DNA of 64,000 bases from Leeuwenhoekiella sp044542075 (GCF_044542075.1 NZ_JBITTU010000011.1:26514-90513); one strand, 5' to 3'. Shown: positions 8,650 to 16,602, numbered from the stretch's first letter. Numbers and translations are program-made. Notes: generated by a model from the sequence alone, not told the origin.

Positions 8650-9990
8650 TTATTTTTTAAAAGAATATTTATAACCTACTGCAACACCCAATGTGTTTTG
8701 AATACGATCACTCCAATCAAGACCGGCAGATCCTGTAAAAATACCAAAAGAGGTAGCATATTCTAGCTCCCCATAGCTGTACAGCGCATGCTTGCGGGGG
8801 GTGTATGCTACATCATAAGTACCCAGATTAGTAGCATAACTTAATTTACCTGTATATCGAAAATTTCCTAGACTACCGGTTGCGCCTAGATGCACAACAT
8901 AACTACGATCATTAGTATTTCCAATTCCATCTGGCTTACCTATAATAAAGGGCCACCCAATAATACGATTCTCATACCTCCAACCCGTACGATAAGTACC
9001 ATTAGTAAAATATCGATCTCCTTCTTTACCAAAAATACCGGTTACAGGTCTTCCGCTTTGAGATACGGTTTGCACATATTCTGCAACAATAGCATCTACC
9101 CAGGATACATTTTTAGGTTCTATATAAGCACCCCAAACTCCATCGGGGAAATTATTCAATTCTATCCCCGAAGCATCTTCAAATAAATTTTGATGATACA
9201 AACGTAAATTATAGTTATCGCGTTTCATATCATAAGCCAATTCATAAGAACCTAGTCCATTTCCTAAACTATTTATTTGATCCCCTTCTATAGCACTACC
9301 ACCTCCGGAACTACCAAAAAATACCTTGATATAATCTGAAAAAGAGTCAGGTTGTTCTCCATACACCGGTGATGTACCCCCAAACTGCACATAATGCTTC
9401 ATGCTACCAGATAAGCGATCATTCTCACTAAACACCAACGCCAACTCGAGACTTTTATGATGAACCTGAGCATTTTTTACATATCGATCTTCTTCTAAAA
9501 AGTAATGCCCAAAGGATCCTTTTGTCTCTAACCATTTAAAAACTTTAATGGGCTCTGTCATTTCTACATATATACCCGGCAATGCTCGTGCATTGTTACT
9601 CCAAATAATATCACCACCTACACTTGAAATTCCACGTAGTTTTTCATCTCTATGTTTAACTCCTACACTGGCTTCTATAATTTTCCAACGATAAGTCGCG
9701 TATAACTCATCTATTTTAACACCATCATACAAACCATCATTAGCAAGAATACCACCCCCTATTTCAAGTTCACTATTTTCATTAAACTGATTTTTGTATG
9801 ACGCTTGTATAAGACCTAATACATTTGTCTCTGAATCCAAACGACCCTTCTGATTAGAATAAAACCAAAATGGGTTATCTGATCCGGTAGAAGCCAAAGC
9901 TTTCCCTTCAATCGAAAAATTAAAACCTTCTTGTGCAAAGCCGTAGTTTACAGCTACAAGAAGAAAAAATAATTTGATAAATTTTTTCAT
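8650..9990 (-). CDS. capsule assembly Wzi family outer-membrane protein
   Basis: 446 residues with a signal peptide (MKKFIKLFFLLVAVNYGFAQ) ending in the AQ cleavage site common in Flavobacteriia. The rest is a run of alternating beta strands ending in a strong C-terminal aromatic strand (VGYKYSFKK), as in outer-membrane barrels. The early block STGSDNPFWFYSNQKG and the later DIIWSNNARALPGIYVE match my memory of Wzi-family proteins, which bind or anchor capsule at the surface. First structural gene after the UpxY leader, which fits that role. Confidence 0.8.
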   Translation of the reverse strand: MKKFIKLFFLLVAVNYGFAQEGFNFSIEGKALASTGSDNPFWFYSNQKGRLDSETNVLGLIQASYKNQFNENSELEIGGGILANDGLYDGVKIDELYATYRWKIIEASVGVKHRDEKLRGISSVGGDIIWSNNARALPGIYVEMTEPIKVFKWLETKGSFGHYFLEEDRYVKNAQVHHKSLELALVFSENDRLSGSMKHYVQFGGTSPVYGEQPDSFSDYIKVFFGSSGGGSAIEGDQINSLGNGLGSYELAYDMKRDNYNLRLYHQNLFEDASGIELNNFPDGVWGAYIEPKNVSWVDAIVAEYVQTVSQSGRPVTGIFGKEGDRYFTNGTYRTGWRYENRIIGWPFIIGKPDGIGNTNDRSYVVHLGATGSLGNFRYTGKLSYATNLGTYDVAYTPRKHALYSYGELEYATSFGIFTGSAGLDWSDRIQNTLGVAVGYKYSFKK

Positions 9991-10208
9991 TTATTTTTAT
10001 AATTCAATTGAATCAATCTTACATTACTAAACATGGCTTCGCCGCCGTGAGTCACATACGGACTCCCTATTATAAACTAAAAAACTATTTTTCTGAGCTT
10101 TACGCGTAAACTCAAGCTCCGCAATTTCACACTTTTTTAAGAGAACAAAAAGTGTATTTTCATCTAAATTAATGCTAACACAGAGGGGACGTTTCTAAGA
10201 ATCACATC
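9991..10208 (-). promoter_or_regulatory. hairpin-rich leader between the UpxY-like gene and the polysaccharide operon
   Basis: Read leftwards, this 218-nt untranslated leader contains three inverted repeats: a perfect 9-bp stem 10129-10137/10147-10155 (ACACTTTTT/AAAAAGTGT, 9-nt loop); a second, GAGCTT/AAGCTC (10095-10100/10114-10119), enclosing the 12-bp palindrome TTTACGCGTAAA (10099-10110) and followed on the minus strand by a T6 run; and GAGTC/GACTC (10049-10053/10061-10065), overlapping an alternative CCGT/ACGG pairing. UpxY proteins are known to act in the leader of their own capsule operon, so this is the expected site of antitermination. No exact ops-like element was recognised. Confidence 0.5.
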
Positions 10209-10688
10209 TTATTCATCCAAAACATCTTTAAATTTGGCCTCTACAATCATCCCCAAACACTTTAAATACAGACGCATTTTTTTTCCGCTAACGGCTATAA
10301 TTTCGGCTTCCCGCCCTTTCAACACTCCTTTGGTGAGTTGAACGGTAGCACCGGGCACATAATTCTCAAGCGCTATGCTATCTAAATTATCGTGATCTAA
10401 CCAATTCTTAATGACCTCAATCTCTTCATCTCTAACAACTGCCGGCTCCCCTAACCAAAATAAATAACGCACCACTCCGGCCACGGCAAATACAGCATTG
10501 CGTTCTGAGGCGGCTAAATTGACAAATATATAGGATTTAAACAGGGGGGTTTCTACCTTCTTTTTGCGGTCACTCCAGACTTTCAGTTCGGTGATAGTTG
10601 GACAAAAAACGTTGATACCCAAATTCTGAAGCGCCAATGCTACTTTTTTCTCTGACTTTGATTTTACATACAGTACGTACCAACTCAT
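10209..10688 (-). CDS. UpxY family transcription antiterminator (NusG paralogue)
   Basis: 159 residues. NusG N-terminal domain (WYVLYVKSKSEKKVALAL at 3-20; about residues 1-95) and a C-terminal KOW-like segment (VPGATVQLTKGVLKGREAEI, about 105-125). Such paralogues open Bacteroidota capsule and exopolysaccharide operons and let RNA polymerase pass early termination in the long operon. Here it is the first gene, followed by a 218-nt hairpin-rich leader and then wzi, ugd and rfb genes. It is not the housekeeping NusG, which is longer and lies by ribosomal genes. Confidence 0.88.
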   Translation of the reverse strand: MSWYVLYVKSKSEKKVALALQNLGINVFCPTITELKVWSDRKKKVETPLFKSYIFVNLAASERNAVFAVAGVVRYLFWLGEPAVVRDEEIEVIKNWLDHDNLDSIALENYVPGATVQLTKGVLKGREAEIIAVSGKKMRLYLKCLGMIVEAKFKDVLDE

Positions 10689-10893
10689 GCAGCTGAGGCT
10701 CGATTTTAGATCTCTATTAAGAACTATTTAAGATTAATTAAGGCGCGAAAATAACCAAAACCAAACGTTAAACAAGGATAATTTAGCATTAAATTAAGGC
10801 TTTCATAAAATAGCATCACCTACAAAACGCTACGCAAACGTTGTTAGTATAGCAGAAAATCGCTTTTAAATTATAGGAATTGTAAGTAATTAA

Positions 10894-10916
10894 AAAAGAG
10901 CCCGTAAGGCTCTTTT
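10894..10916 (-). terminator. intrinsic terminator after the rhodanese gene
   Basis: Perfect 9-bp stem AAAAGAGCC/GGCTCTTTT (10894-10902/10908-10916), 5-nt loop, 26 nt past the stop of the minus-strand rhodanese gene. The symmetric A/T flanks let it work in both directions. The rest of 10689-10941 is the upstream region of the UpxY gene, where I found no exact TAnnTTTG match. Confidence 0.8.
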
Positions 10917-10941
10917 AAATGTTCTTATGAGAGTAAATTGC

Positions 10942-11259
10942 TTACTCCTGATACGTTACTTCACCATCCCACTCCATAAAACCTCCTAAAAGATTATAGG
11001 TGGTTTCAAAACCCAATTGATCCATCAATTGAGCGGCCTGCCCACTGCGATTACCAGAACGGCAATAGATGTAATAATTTTTAGATTTGTCTAGTTCATT
11101 AACCTTATCTATAAAGCCCTGACCTTCATAAATATCTATATTATGAGAATTAGAGAGTATCCCCTCGTCCACCTCATTTTGAGTGCGTACGTCTAAAATA
11201 TATGCATTATCATCAGTAGATAACAACTGCTCCCATTCTTCCTGTGTTACATTTTTCAT
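10942..11259 (-). CDS. single-domain rhodanese-like protein
   Basis: 105 residues, one rhodanese domain. The catalytic loop CRSGNRS starts at Cys66 and is preceded by the strand NYYIY; ILDVRTQNEVDEG (21-33) is the other conserved rhodanese segment. No signal peptide, so cytoplasmic sulfur transfer or persulfide chemistry is likely; the physiological acceptor is unknown. It has its own terminator and a possible -7 box at 11289-11296. The two genes upstream are thioredoxin-fold proteins, a loose sulfur/redox neighbourhood. Confidence 0.88.
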   Translation of the reverse strand: MKNVTQEEWEQLLSTDDNAYILDVRTQNEVDEGILSNSHNIDIYEGQGFIDKVNELDKSKNYYIYCRSGNRSGQAAQLMDQLGFETTYNLLGGFMEWDGEVTYQE

Positions 11260-11288
11260 CGTAATTAAACTTTAGATCATTAGATAGT

Positions 11289-11296
11289 CAAAAATA
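11289..11296 (-). promoter_or_regulatory. candidate -7 box for the rhodanese gene
   Basis: On the minus strand this reads TATTTTTG, an exact match to the Bacteroidota -7 form TAnnTTTG, 30 nt before the ATG. The nearest upstream TTG is 23 nt away, longer than ideal, so this is a weak call. Confidence 0.35.
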
Positions 11297-11329
11297 AGAA
11301 ATGTTCTTTTTAAAGATTGCAAACAAACC

Positions 11330-11950
11330 TTATACTTTTATAGAACAGCCTATTGCTTTGGTACTCGTGGTTTTAATCGCTTTCCCAGCTAGCAGTAAGT
11401 CTAACGCATCAGCTACAAACTTCGTGGTAACGGTTGCAGGATCCCGAACACTGTCATCTAGCGCCCCTATATATTTTACAACTAGTGCTCCCGCTTCTTT
11501 CTGTAAAATAAAAACATGTGGGGTTTTCGTTGCCCCGTATTGTGCGTATACGAGCTTACCTTCATCAACTAAATACGGAAAGGTGAACCCCTGTTCACGA
11601 GCTTTGAGTTGCATGGCTTCAAAACCATCACCCACACTTACTTCAGGATTATTGGGATTTATAGCAATTACAGGATATCCCAACGCTTTGTATTTAGTAT
11701 CCAATGCGATGATGCGATCTTCATTAGCTCTTGAAAAAGGACAGGTATTGCACGTAAATACCACGACAAACCCGTGTGCTTCCTTAAAATCTGATAACGA
11801 TATCCTAGAGCCATCTACATTTTTAAGATTAAAATCTGCTGCAACATCCCCTACTTCATAACCTGATTTGTAATCTCCCAATCGGATTATAACAAGCGCT
11901 GCTGCAACTAAAACAAGGGCGAGTGCACTAAGTATTTTTAAGGATTTCAT
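11330..11950 (-). CDS. AhpC/TSA-type thioredoxin-fold protein, membrane-anchored or secreted
   Basis: 206 residues. An N-terminal hydrophobic helix (about 4-23) without a clear cleavage site suggests a periplasm-facing anchor. The redox motif is C67-N-T-C70 in FTCNTCPFSRANED, placed at the start of the thioredoxin helix. This resembles the redoxin family annotated as thioredoxin-like or alkyl hydroperoxide reductase/TSA proteins. ATKTPHVFIL near 140 is the cis-Pro loop. It lies 24 nt after the TlpA-like gene, probably in the same transcript. Peroxidase versus disulfide reductase activity cannot be decided from sequence. Confidence 0.82.
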   Translation of the reverse strand: MKSLKILSALALVLVAAALVIIRLGDYKSGYEVGDVAADFNLKNVDGSRISLSDFKEAHGFVVVFTCNTCPFSRANEDRIIALDTKYKALGYPVIAINPNNPEVSVGDGFEAMQLKAREQGFTFPYLVDEGKLVYAQYGATKTPHVFILQKEAGALVVKYIGALDDSVRDPATVTTKFVADALDLLLAGKAIKTTSTKAIGCSIKV

Positions 11951-11974
11951 ATACTGAAAAATAAGACTATTAGA

Positions 11975-12505
11975 TTACTTAAATTTTAAAATTTCGCTCT
12001 GCAGTTGCTCAAAGGAAAAGGAGCGCTCATAAAAGGAATACGTATCAGAAGAAATAATGACCGTTGCCGGAATTGCCCCGCTCCAATCTTTGGAAACCTG
12101 CGGAATCCATTCGTTCCCGTGAGGATCATCTAAGTAGATGACTTTAGACTTAAGTTTATGTTTCTTTATAAAAGGAATGAGCTTTGTATCTAATTGATCT
12201 GGAAAATCAAGACTGATTAAAATAACCTCAACTCCCGCTTCTTTATACAGTTCATTCAGTTGTTCAAATGCCGGCAGTTCTGCAACACACGGACTACACC
12301 ATGTAGCCCAAAAATTGATTACTTTAAGAGTAGGTTCTTCAGCAGATGCAAATAAAGGCTTTAATCCCTCAAAATCATAAACTTCTAAAATCAAACCTTC
12401 CTGCCTTACGATATCCAAAGGAATGGGTTGCGTTGCAACTGAATTCGTGGAAGAACAACTGGTAAATAAGCAATAGATAAGAAAAATAAATAGGTACTTC
12501 TGCAA
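11975..12505 (-). CDS. TlpA-like thiol-disulfide reductase, lipoprotein
   Basis: 176 residues. Signal peptide with a lipobox ending at Cys17 (LFTSCSS), so membrane-attached and facing the periplasm. The redox centre is WATWCSPC (C70, C73), the standard TlpA/ResA motif; GAIPATVIIS is the cis-Pro loop. Family members keep periplasmic cysteines reduced, for example for cytochrome c maturation. First gene of a two-gene minus-strand unit with the AhpC/TSA-type protein; a -7 box lies at 12529-12536. Confidence 0.88.
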   Translation of the reverse strand: MQKYLFIFLIYCLFTSCSSTNSVATQPIPLDIVRQEGLILEVYDFEGLKPLFASAEEPTLKVINFWATWCSPCVAELPAFEQLNELYKEAGVEVILISLDFPDQLDTKLIPFIKKHKLKSKVIYLDDPHGNEWIPQVSKDWSGAIPATVIISSDTYSFYERSFSFEQLQSEILKFK

Positions 12506-12528
12506 AATAGAATTCTATAAAACCATAG

Positions 12529-12536
12529 CAAACTTA
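12529..12536 (-). promoter_or_regulatory. candidate -7 box for the tlpA-like unit
   Basis: On the minus strand this reads TAAGTTTG, an exact TAnnTTTG, 24 nt before the ATG at 12505. There is no good TTG at the right spacing. It is divergent from the marR promoter about 140 nt away. Confidence 0.45.
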
Positions 12537-12672
12537 AATATTTACCATAGCTCTAACCGCATTTTAAGATTTGTATAACACAAATACTCCAGACTTTTGT
12601 GAATAGGATTTTTTTAAAACGATAAAAATGCGTTAAAATTAAAATTAATTAGATTCAAATATCTTTTAGTCT

Positions 12673-12698
12673 TACATTTGTACCTACAACAATTGTAC
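12673..12698 (+). promoter_or_regulatory. marR promoter -7 box with possible operator
   Basis: TACATTTG (12673-12680) is an exact TAnnTTTG, 25 nt before the marR ATG. The hexamer TTGTAC occurs twice, at 12678-12683 and 12693-12698, spaced 15 bp apart and overlapping the -7 box and start site. The second overlaps the palindrome ACAATTGT (12689-12696). This is a plausible autoregulatory operator, but MarR sites are usually inverted repeats, so the reading is tentative. Confidence 0.4.
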
Positions 12699-12705
12699 AT
12701 ACATA

Positions 12706-13164
12706 ATGAGAATTGAAGCCGATTTAAAAATTACCAGTAATACAGATTTAGCTTCTAAAACGCTGATTAATCTGCATTACACTTCACGGTTAATTGAAGA
12801 AAAGTTTAACGCACTACTTAAGGAACACGATCTAAGTAACCCTCAATTTAATGTATTACGCATCTTAAGAGGTCAAAAAGGCAAACCCGCTAGCCTGGCT
12901 TGCATTCAGGAACGCATGATAGATCGCAACAGCAACACCACGCGATTAGTAGATAAACTTATTGTTAAGAATCTGGCTAAAAGACAAACCTGCCCTGAGA
13001 ATCGAAGAAAAGTGGAAATTGAAATTACTCCAGATGGATTAGACCTGTTAAAGGAACTGGATCCGGTTACGAAAAATTTCAATGCCCTAACACTTGAAAA
13101 TTTTAATACCAAAGAATTAGAAACTTTAAATAACCTTTTAAATAAATTAAAAATAGATGAATAA
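12706..13164 (+). CDS. MarR family transcriptional regulator
   Basis: 152 residues. Winged-helix MarR layout: N-terminal dimer helix, LSNPQFNVLRIL (44-55) leading into the HTH, the MIDRNSNTTRLVDKL recognition helix (about 72-86), and the wing with KRQTCPENRRKVEIEIT (about 92-108). It overlaps the nitroreductase gene by 8 nt, and YceI follows. This three-gene cassette suggests a repressor responding to an electrophile, quinone or hypochlorite-type stress. One cysteine (C96) lies in the wing; whether it senses oxidants is unknown. Confidence 0.9.
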   Translation: MRIEADLKITSNTDLASKTLINLHYTSRLIEEKFNALLKEHDLSNPQFNVLRILRGQKGKPASLACIQERMIDRNSNTTRLVDKLIVKNLAKRQTCPENRRKVEIEITPDGLDLLKELDPVTKNFNALTLENFNTKELETLNNLLNKLKIDE

Positions 13165-13789
13165 GTATATCGATGATTTAAACTGGCGCTACGCCACCAA
13201 AAAATTTGACGCTTCCAAAAAAGTAAGCGCTGAAGATTTAGAAATCTTAAAAGAAGCTGTTCAACTTTCTGCATCATCTTACGGTTTGCAGCCGTATAAA
13301 ATTCTTGTGGTTCAAGACGAAAAAGTAAAGGCACAATTTAAAGAAGCCGGTTACAATCAGTCTCAATTTACAGATGCCTCAGAAATTTTTGTGTTTGCAC
13401 ACCAAACAGATTTTGGTCCTGAACTTGTTGACAGCTATATTGCACACGCAGAGCGCATACAAGGTTTAGAGACCGGCAGCATGGAAGATTATGCCAACAT
13501 GATGAAAGGGAGCCTGCTACCCCTTCCACAAGAAGCAAAAGCCGGCTGGACTGCTCGTCAAACTTATATTGCAATAGGCAACTTACTTAGCGCTGCCGCT
13601 ATTAACAAAATCGACGCCTGCCCTATGGAAGGATTTGATGCTTCAAAATTTGATGAAATCTTAGATCTTAAAAAAGATAATTTACACGCTATAGCTGTAG
13701 TCGCTGTAGGCTATCGTAGCGAAGATGATAAATACCAACACGGTAAAAAAGTTAGACGTCCTCAAGACGAACTATTCACAACTATTTAA
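13157..13789 (+). CDS. nitroreductase family NAD(P)H-dependent oxidoreductase
   Basis: 210 residues, normal length for the NfsB/nitroreductase FMN fold. It begins with the usual YIDDLNWRYATKKFD followed by an SASSYGLQPYKILVV segment that binds FMN and substrate; the C-terminal IAVVAVGYRSEDDKYQ is the family ending, where the nicotinamide side sits. It probably reduces quinones or nitro compounds in the cytoplasm. Its start lies inside the end of marR (8-nt overlap), so the regulator and enzyme are translated together. Confidence 0.9.
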   Translation: MNKYIDDLNWRYATKKFDASKKVSAEDLEILKEAVQLSASSYGLQPYKILVVQDEKVKAQFKEAGYNQSQFTDASEIFVFAHQTDFGPELVDSYIAHAERIQGLETGSMEDYANMMKGSLLPLPQEAKAGWTARQTYIAIGNLLSAAAINKIDACPMEGFDASKFDEILDLKKDNLHAIAVVAVGYRSEDDKYQHGKKVRRPQDELFTTI

Positions 13790-13809
13790 ATTTTAAATTA
13801 AAACACACT

Positions 13810-14376
13810 ATGAAAACTACAATTAAATCAATTCTTATTTTAGCTGTTGGCGTTTCAGCAGCATCATTTACTTCTGAAATTATAGAGAAAGTAAGCGTTA
13901 AAAGCAGCTCTATTTCCTGGGAAGGTAAAAAAGTAACCGGCAATCACGAAGGAACAATTCAGTTAAAAGACGGCTTTTTTCAAATGGAAGGCGATGCAAT
14001 AACCGGTGGTGAATTTGTTATCGATATGTCGAGCATCAACGTAACAGATTTAGAAGGAGACAGCAAAGGTCAATTAGAAGGTCACCTAAAGAGTGATGAC
14101 TTTTTTGGTGTAGAAAAATTTCCTTCAGCAAAATTAGTAATTACTAAGGCAGTAAAAAAAGGAAACACCTATGCGGTAACAGGTGACTTAACGATTAAAG
14201 ATACCACAGCGCCGGTAACGTTTGATTTAGTAAAAGCGGGTAACACATTAAGTACCTTATTAACCATAGATCGTACTAAATATGGTGTGCGTTATGGCTC
14301 AGGCAGTTTCTTCGATAACCTGGGAGATAAAGCGATTTATGATGATTTTACATTAGACATAAAATTAACCCTGTAA
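13810..14376 (+). CDS. YceI family secreted protein
   Basis: 188 residues with an N-terminal hydrophobic signal (4-20). The body has the YceI lipocalin-like pattern: GGEFVIDMSSINVTDLEG near 64, LEGHLKSDDFFGVEKFPSAKL near 90-110, then strands ending DDFTLDIKLTL. The fold holds isoprenoid-like lipids; a physiological role in the periplasm is likely but not defined. Third gene of the marR cassette, 20 nt after the nitroreductase. No terminator separates it from the trp leader, so some read-through into trp is possible. Confidence 0.9.
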   Translation: MKTTIKSILILAVGVSAASFTSEIIEKVSVKSSSISWEGKKVTGNHEGTIQLKDGFFQMEGDAITGGEFVIDMSSINVTDLEGDSKGQLEGHLKSDDFFGVEKFPSAKLVITKAVKKGNTYAVTGDLTIKDTTAPVTFDLVKAGNTLSTLLTIDRTKYGVRYGSGSFFDNLGDKAIYDDFTLDIKLTL

Positions 14377-14403
14377 TTTTTTAAAAGTAATTCTATAATT
14401 TGT

Positions 14404-14434
14404 TTGCTAGCTGAGTATTCTATTTTTATCTTTG
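14404..14434 (+). promoter_or_regulatory. predicted trp operon promoter
   Basis: TTG (14404-14406), a 20-nt spacer and TATCTTTG (14427-14434), an exact TAnnTTTG -7 box. The trpL ATG begins only 9 nt after the box, so the transcript should have little or no 5' untranslated sequence before the leader peptide. Confidence 0.55.
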
Positions 14435-14443
14435 ATGCTCATT

Positions 14444-14491
14444 ATGAAAAACAAAACAGTAAATACCTGGTGGTGGATCTCGCAACAGTAA
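14444..14491 (+). CDS. trpL: trp operon leader peptide (three tandem Trp codons)
   Basis: A 15-codon frame reading MKNKTVNTWWWISQQ then TAA, just upstream of trpE. The three consecutive TGG codons (14468-14476) are the expected sensor of charged tRNA-Trp. Its stop codon (14489-14491) is directly followed by the antiterminator strand 14493-14499. A ribosome stalled on the Trp codons would leave that strand free, while one that reaches the stop would cover it. This reading is inferred from sequence, but the combination of tandem Trp codons, position and downstream structure leaves little doubt. Confidence 0.9.
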   Translation: MKNKTVNTWWWISQQ

Positions 14492-14492
14492 C

Positions 14493-14558
14493 GTCGTGAA
14501 GCAACCTTGTATTTAATATTCAAATAAAAAAAGGCCTGTCTCACGACAGGCCTTTTTT
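14493..14558 (+). promoter_or_regulatory. trp attenuator (antiterminator and terminator)
   Basis: Terminator: perfect 14-bp stem 14527-14540/14545-14558 (AAAAAAGGCCTGTC pairs with its complement) with loop TCAC and a terminal T run. Antiterminator: GTCGTGA (14493-14499) is the exact complement of TCACGAC (14541-14547), which spans the terminator loop and first bases of its 3' arm. Three more pairs extend it past one mismatch (14501-14503 with 14537-14539). The two structures are mutually exclusive. The trpE ATG lies 23 nt past the terminator. Confidence 0.88.
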
Positions 14559-14581
14559 GTTAGTAGCATAGTATCTTAAAA

Positions 14582-15979
14582 ATGAAGTACACGTTAAAGA
14601 CTTTTAGTAAAAAAATACTCGCAGACACTATTACTCCGGTTTCGGTGTATTTAAGATTACGCGATAAATTCCCCAACAGCCTATTGCTGGAGAGTAGTGA
14701 TTATCGTGCAAACGACAATACCTTTAGCTATATCTGTTGCAAGCCTATTGCATCCATAACGGTGGAAAATGAACGGGTCAAAGAAGTTTTTCCTGACGGA
14801 ACTACAAACGAAACACCCATCACATCAGAAACCGATGTGGTAGGTATTATCGAAGCTTTTGCTAAGAAGTTTGAAACAGAAACGAATGATCAGAAATTTA
14901 TTCAGAACGGGCTTTTTGGCTATATGAGTTATGATGCGGTGCGCTATTTTGAAAATGTACAGGTTTCTAAAAAAGAAGGCGCCTTACAGGTTCCTGATAT
15001 TTACTATGCGGTTTATCAAAACATAATTGCCATAAATCACTTCAACAATGAAGCGCATATTTTTTCGCACACCTATTCCGACGAGAATAATCTGGACGAA
15101 ATCGCTCAATTACTTAAAATAAAGAGTTTCGCTGAATATAGTTTTAAACTTGAGGGCGAGCGTAAATCGCTTTCTACAGATGAAGAATTTAAAGACTTAG
15201 TGAGTACGTGTAAAAAGCATTGTCAACGAGGTGATGTTTTTCAGATTGTACCTTCAAAGCGTTTTTCGCAGGCATTTAGTGGAGACGAATTTAATGTATA
15301 CCGAAGCTTGCGCAGCGTAAACCCTTCACCGTATTTGTTCTATTTTGATTACGGTAATTTTAAAATATTTGGCAGTTCACCCGAAGCCCAACTTATTGTG
15401 CAGGACGGTAAAGCCGAAATTCACCCCATTGCAGGTACATTTAAACGCACCGGTAATGATGAGCAGGATGCCGCTTTAGCCAAAAAACTATCTGAAGATG
15501 CAAAAGAAAATAGCGAGCACGTAATGCTCGTAGATCTGGCGCGTAACGATCTAAGCCGTAATGGCAGCAATGTACAGGTAGAGACCTATCGCGAAGTTCA
15601 GTTTTTCTCGCACGTGATTCACCTGGTTAGTAAAGTAACCGGTACAAAACATCCCGAAACTTCAACTATGCGCGTGGTTGCAGACACCTTTCCGGCAGGT
15701 ACCTTAAGTGGTGCTCCTAAACACAATGCAATGAAGCTGCTTGAAAAATACGAGACGGTAAACCGTGACTTTTACGGTGGCGCTATAGGTTTTATGGATT
15801 TTAACGGAAACTTTAACCACGCAATTATCATACGTTCGTTCTTAAGTAAAAATCACCAATTACACTATCAGGCCGGTGCCGGTGTCGTAAGTGACAGTGT
15901 TCCTGAAAAAGAATTGGAAGAAGTCTACAACAAGCTGGGTGCACTTACTAAAGCACTTAAACTTGCTGAAGAAATTTAA
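14582..15979 (+). CDS. trpE: anthranilate synthase component I
   Basis: 465 residues. Converts chorismate to anthranilate using ammonia delivered by TrpG. The N-terminal LLLESSD (34-40) is the tryptophan-binding LLES feedback site, so the enzyme is probably inhibited by Trp in addition to attenuation. The chorismate-binding core shows GSSPEAQL, PIAGTFKRTG, LVDLARNDLSRNG and FPAGTLSGAPK. First structural gene after the attenuator, followed 41 nt later by trpG. Confidence 0.96.
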   Translation: MKYTLKTFSKKILADTITPVSVYLRLRDKFPNSLLLESSDYRANDNTFSYICCKPIASITVENERVKEVFPDGTTNETPITSETDVVGIIEAFAKKFETETNDQKFIQNGLFGYMSYDAVRYFENVQVSKKEGALQVPDIYYAVYQNIIAINHFNNEAHIFSHTYSDENNLDEIAQLLKIKSFAEYSFKLEGERKSLSTDEEFKDLVSTCKKHCQRGDVFQIVPSKRFSQAFSGDEFNVYRSLRSVNPSPYLFYFDYGNFKIFGSSPEAQLIVQDGKAEIHPIAGTFKRTGNDEQDAALAKKLSEDAKENSEHVMLVDLARNDLSRNGSNVQVETYREVQFFSHVIHLVSKVTGTKHPETSTMRVVADTFPAGTLSGAPKHNAMKLLEKYETVNRDFYGGAIGFMDFNGNFNHAIIIRSFLSKNHQLHYQAGAGVVSDSVPEKELEEVYNKLGALTKALKLAEEI

Positions 15980-16020
15980 ACCTAAGAGTAAAGATTAATT
16001 AGTATCAATACATAAAAATA

Positions 16021-16602
16021 ATGGCGAAGCCAATACACGTTTTAGTCATCGATAATTACGACAGTTTTGTTTACAATCTGGTGCATTATTTAGAAGATTT
16101 AGACTGCACAGTTACTGTTAGACGCAATGATCAATTAAAGTTAGAAGATGTTGCACGCTACGATAAAATACTGCTTTCACCAGGTCCCGGTATTCCCGAT
16201 GAAGCCGGACTTTTAAAAGCTATAATTAAAGAATATGCGGCTAGTAAAAGCATGCTGGGCGTTTGTCTGGGGCAACAGGCTATAGGTGAAGTTTTCGGCG
16301 GAAGCCTTACCAACCTGGATCAGGTTTTTCACGGGGTAGCCACATCAGCAAAACAACTGGTGGCAGACGAACCTCTTTTTAAAGATATTCCTGAAACTTT
16401 TGAAATAGGAAGATACCACTCGTGGGTGGTTGCTCCTGAAGGTTTTCCGGAAGAGTTAGAGATTACTTCTGTAGATGTAAATGGGCAGATTATGTCGCTA
16501 CGTCATAGAACTTTTGATGTGCGTGGTGTACAATTTCATCCGGAGTCTGTATTGACACCAGAAGGCAAGAAAATGATTAAAAATTGGGTAACAGCCCCCT
16601 AA
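16021..16602 (+). CDS. trpG: anthranilate synthase component II (glutamine amidotransferase)
   Basis: 193 residues, a class I amidotransferase supplying ammonia to TrpE. Catalytic triad visible: Cys82 in GVCLGQQAIGE, and His173/Glu175 in QFHPESVLTPEG. The oxyanion-side LLSPGPGIPDEAG (51-63) is typical. Its stop codon is not in ordinary sequence: the last codons and TAA come from a GC-rich palindromic repeat (GCC CCC TAA), giving the C-terminus TAP. It may also serve aminodeoxychorismate synthase, as in many bacteria, but the operon context says tryptophan. Confidence 0.94.
   Translation: MAKPIHVLVIDNYDSFVYNLVHYLEDLDCTVTVRRNDQLKLEDVARYDKILLSPGPGIPDEAGLLKAIIKEYAASKSMLGVCLGQQAIGEVFGGSLTNLDQVFHGVATSAKQLVADEPLFKDIPETFEIGRYHSWVVAPEGFPEELEITSVDVNGQIMSLRHRTFDVRGVQFHPESVLTPEGKKMIKNWVTAP

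Noticed and set aside
8890..9186. 98-codon plus-strand frame inside the wzi-like gene
   Set aside because: Antisense of a convincing outer-membrane protein; low-complexity Ser/Ile/Thr composition.
11301..11861. 186-codon plus-strand frame opposite the AhpC/TSA-type gene
   Set aside because: It is the antisense of a recognised protein family and has no family resemblance of its own.
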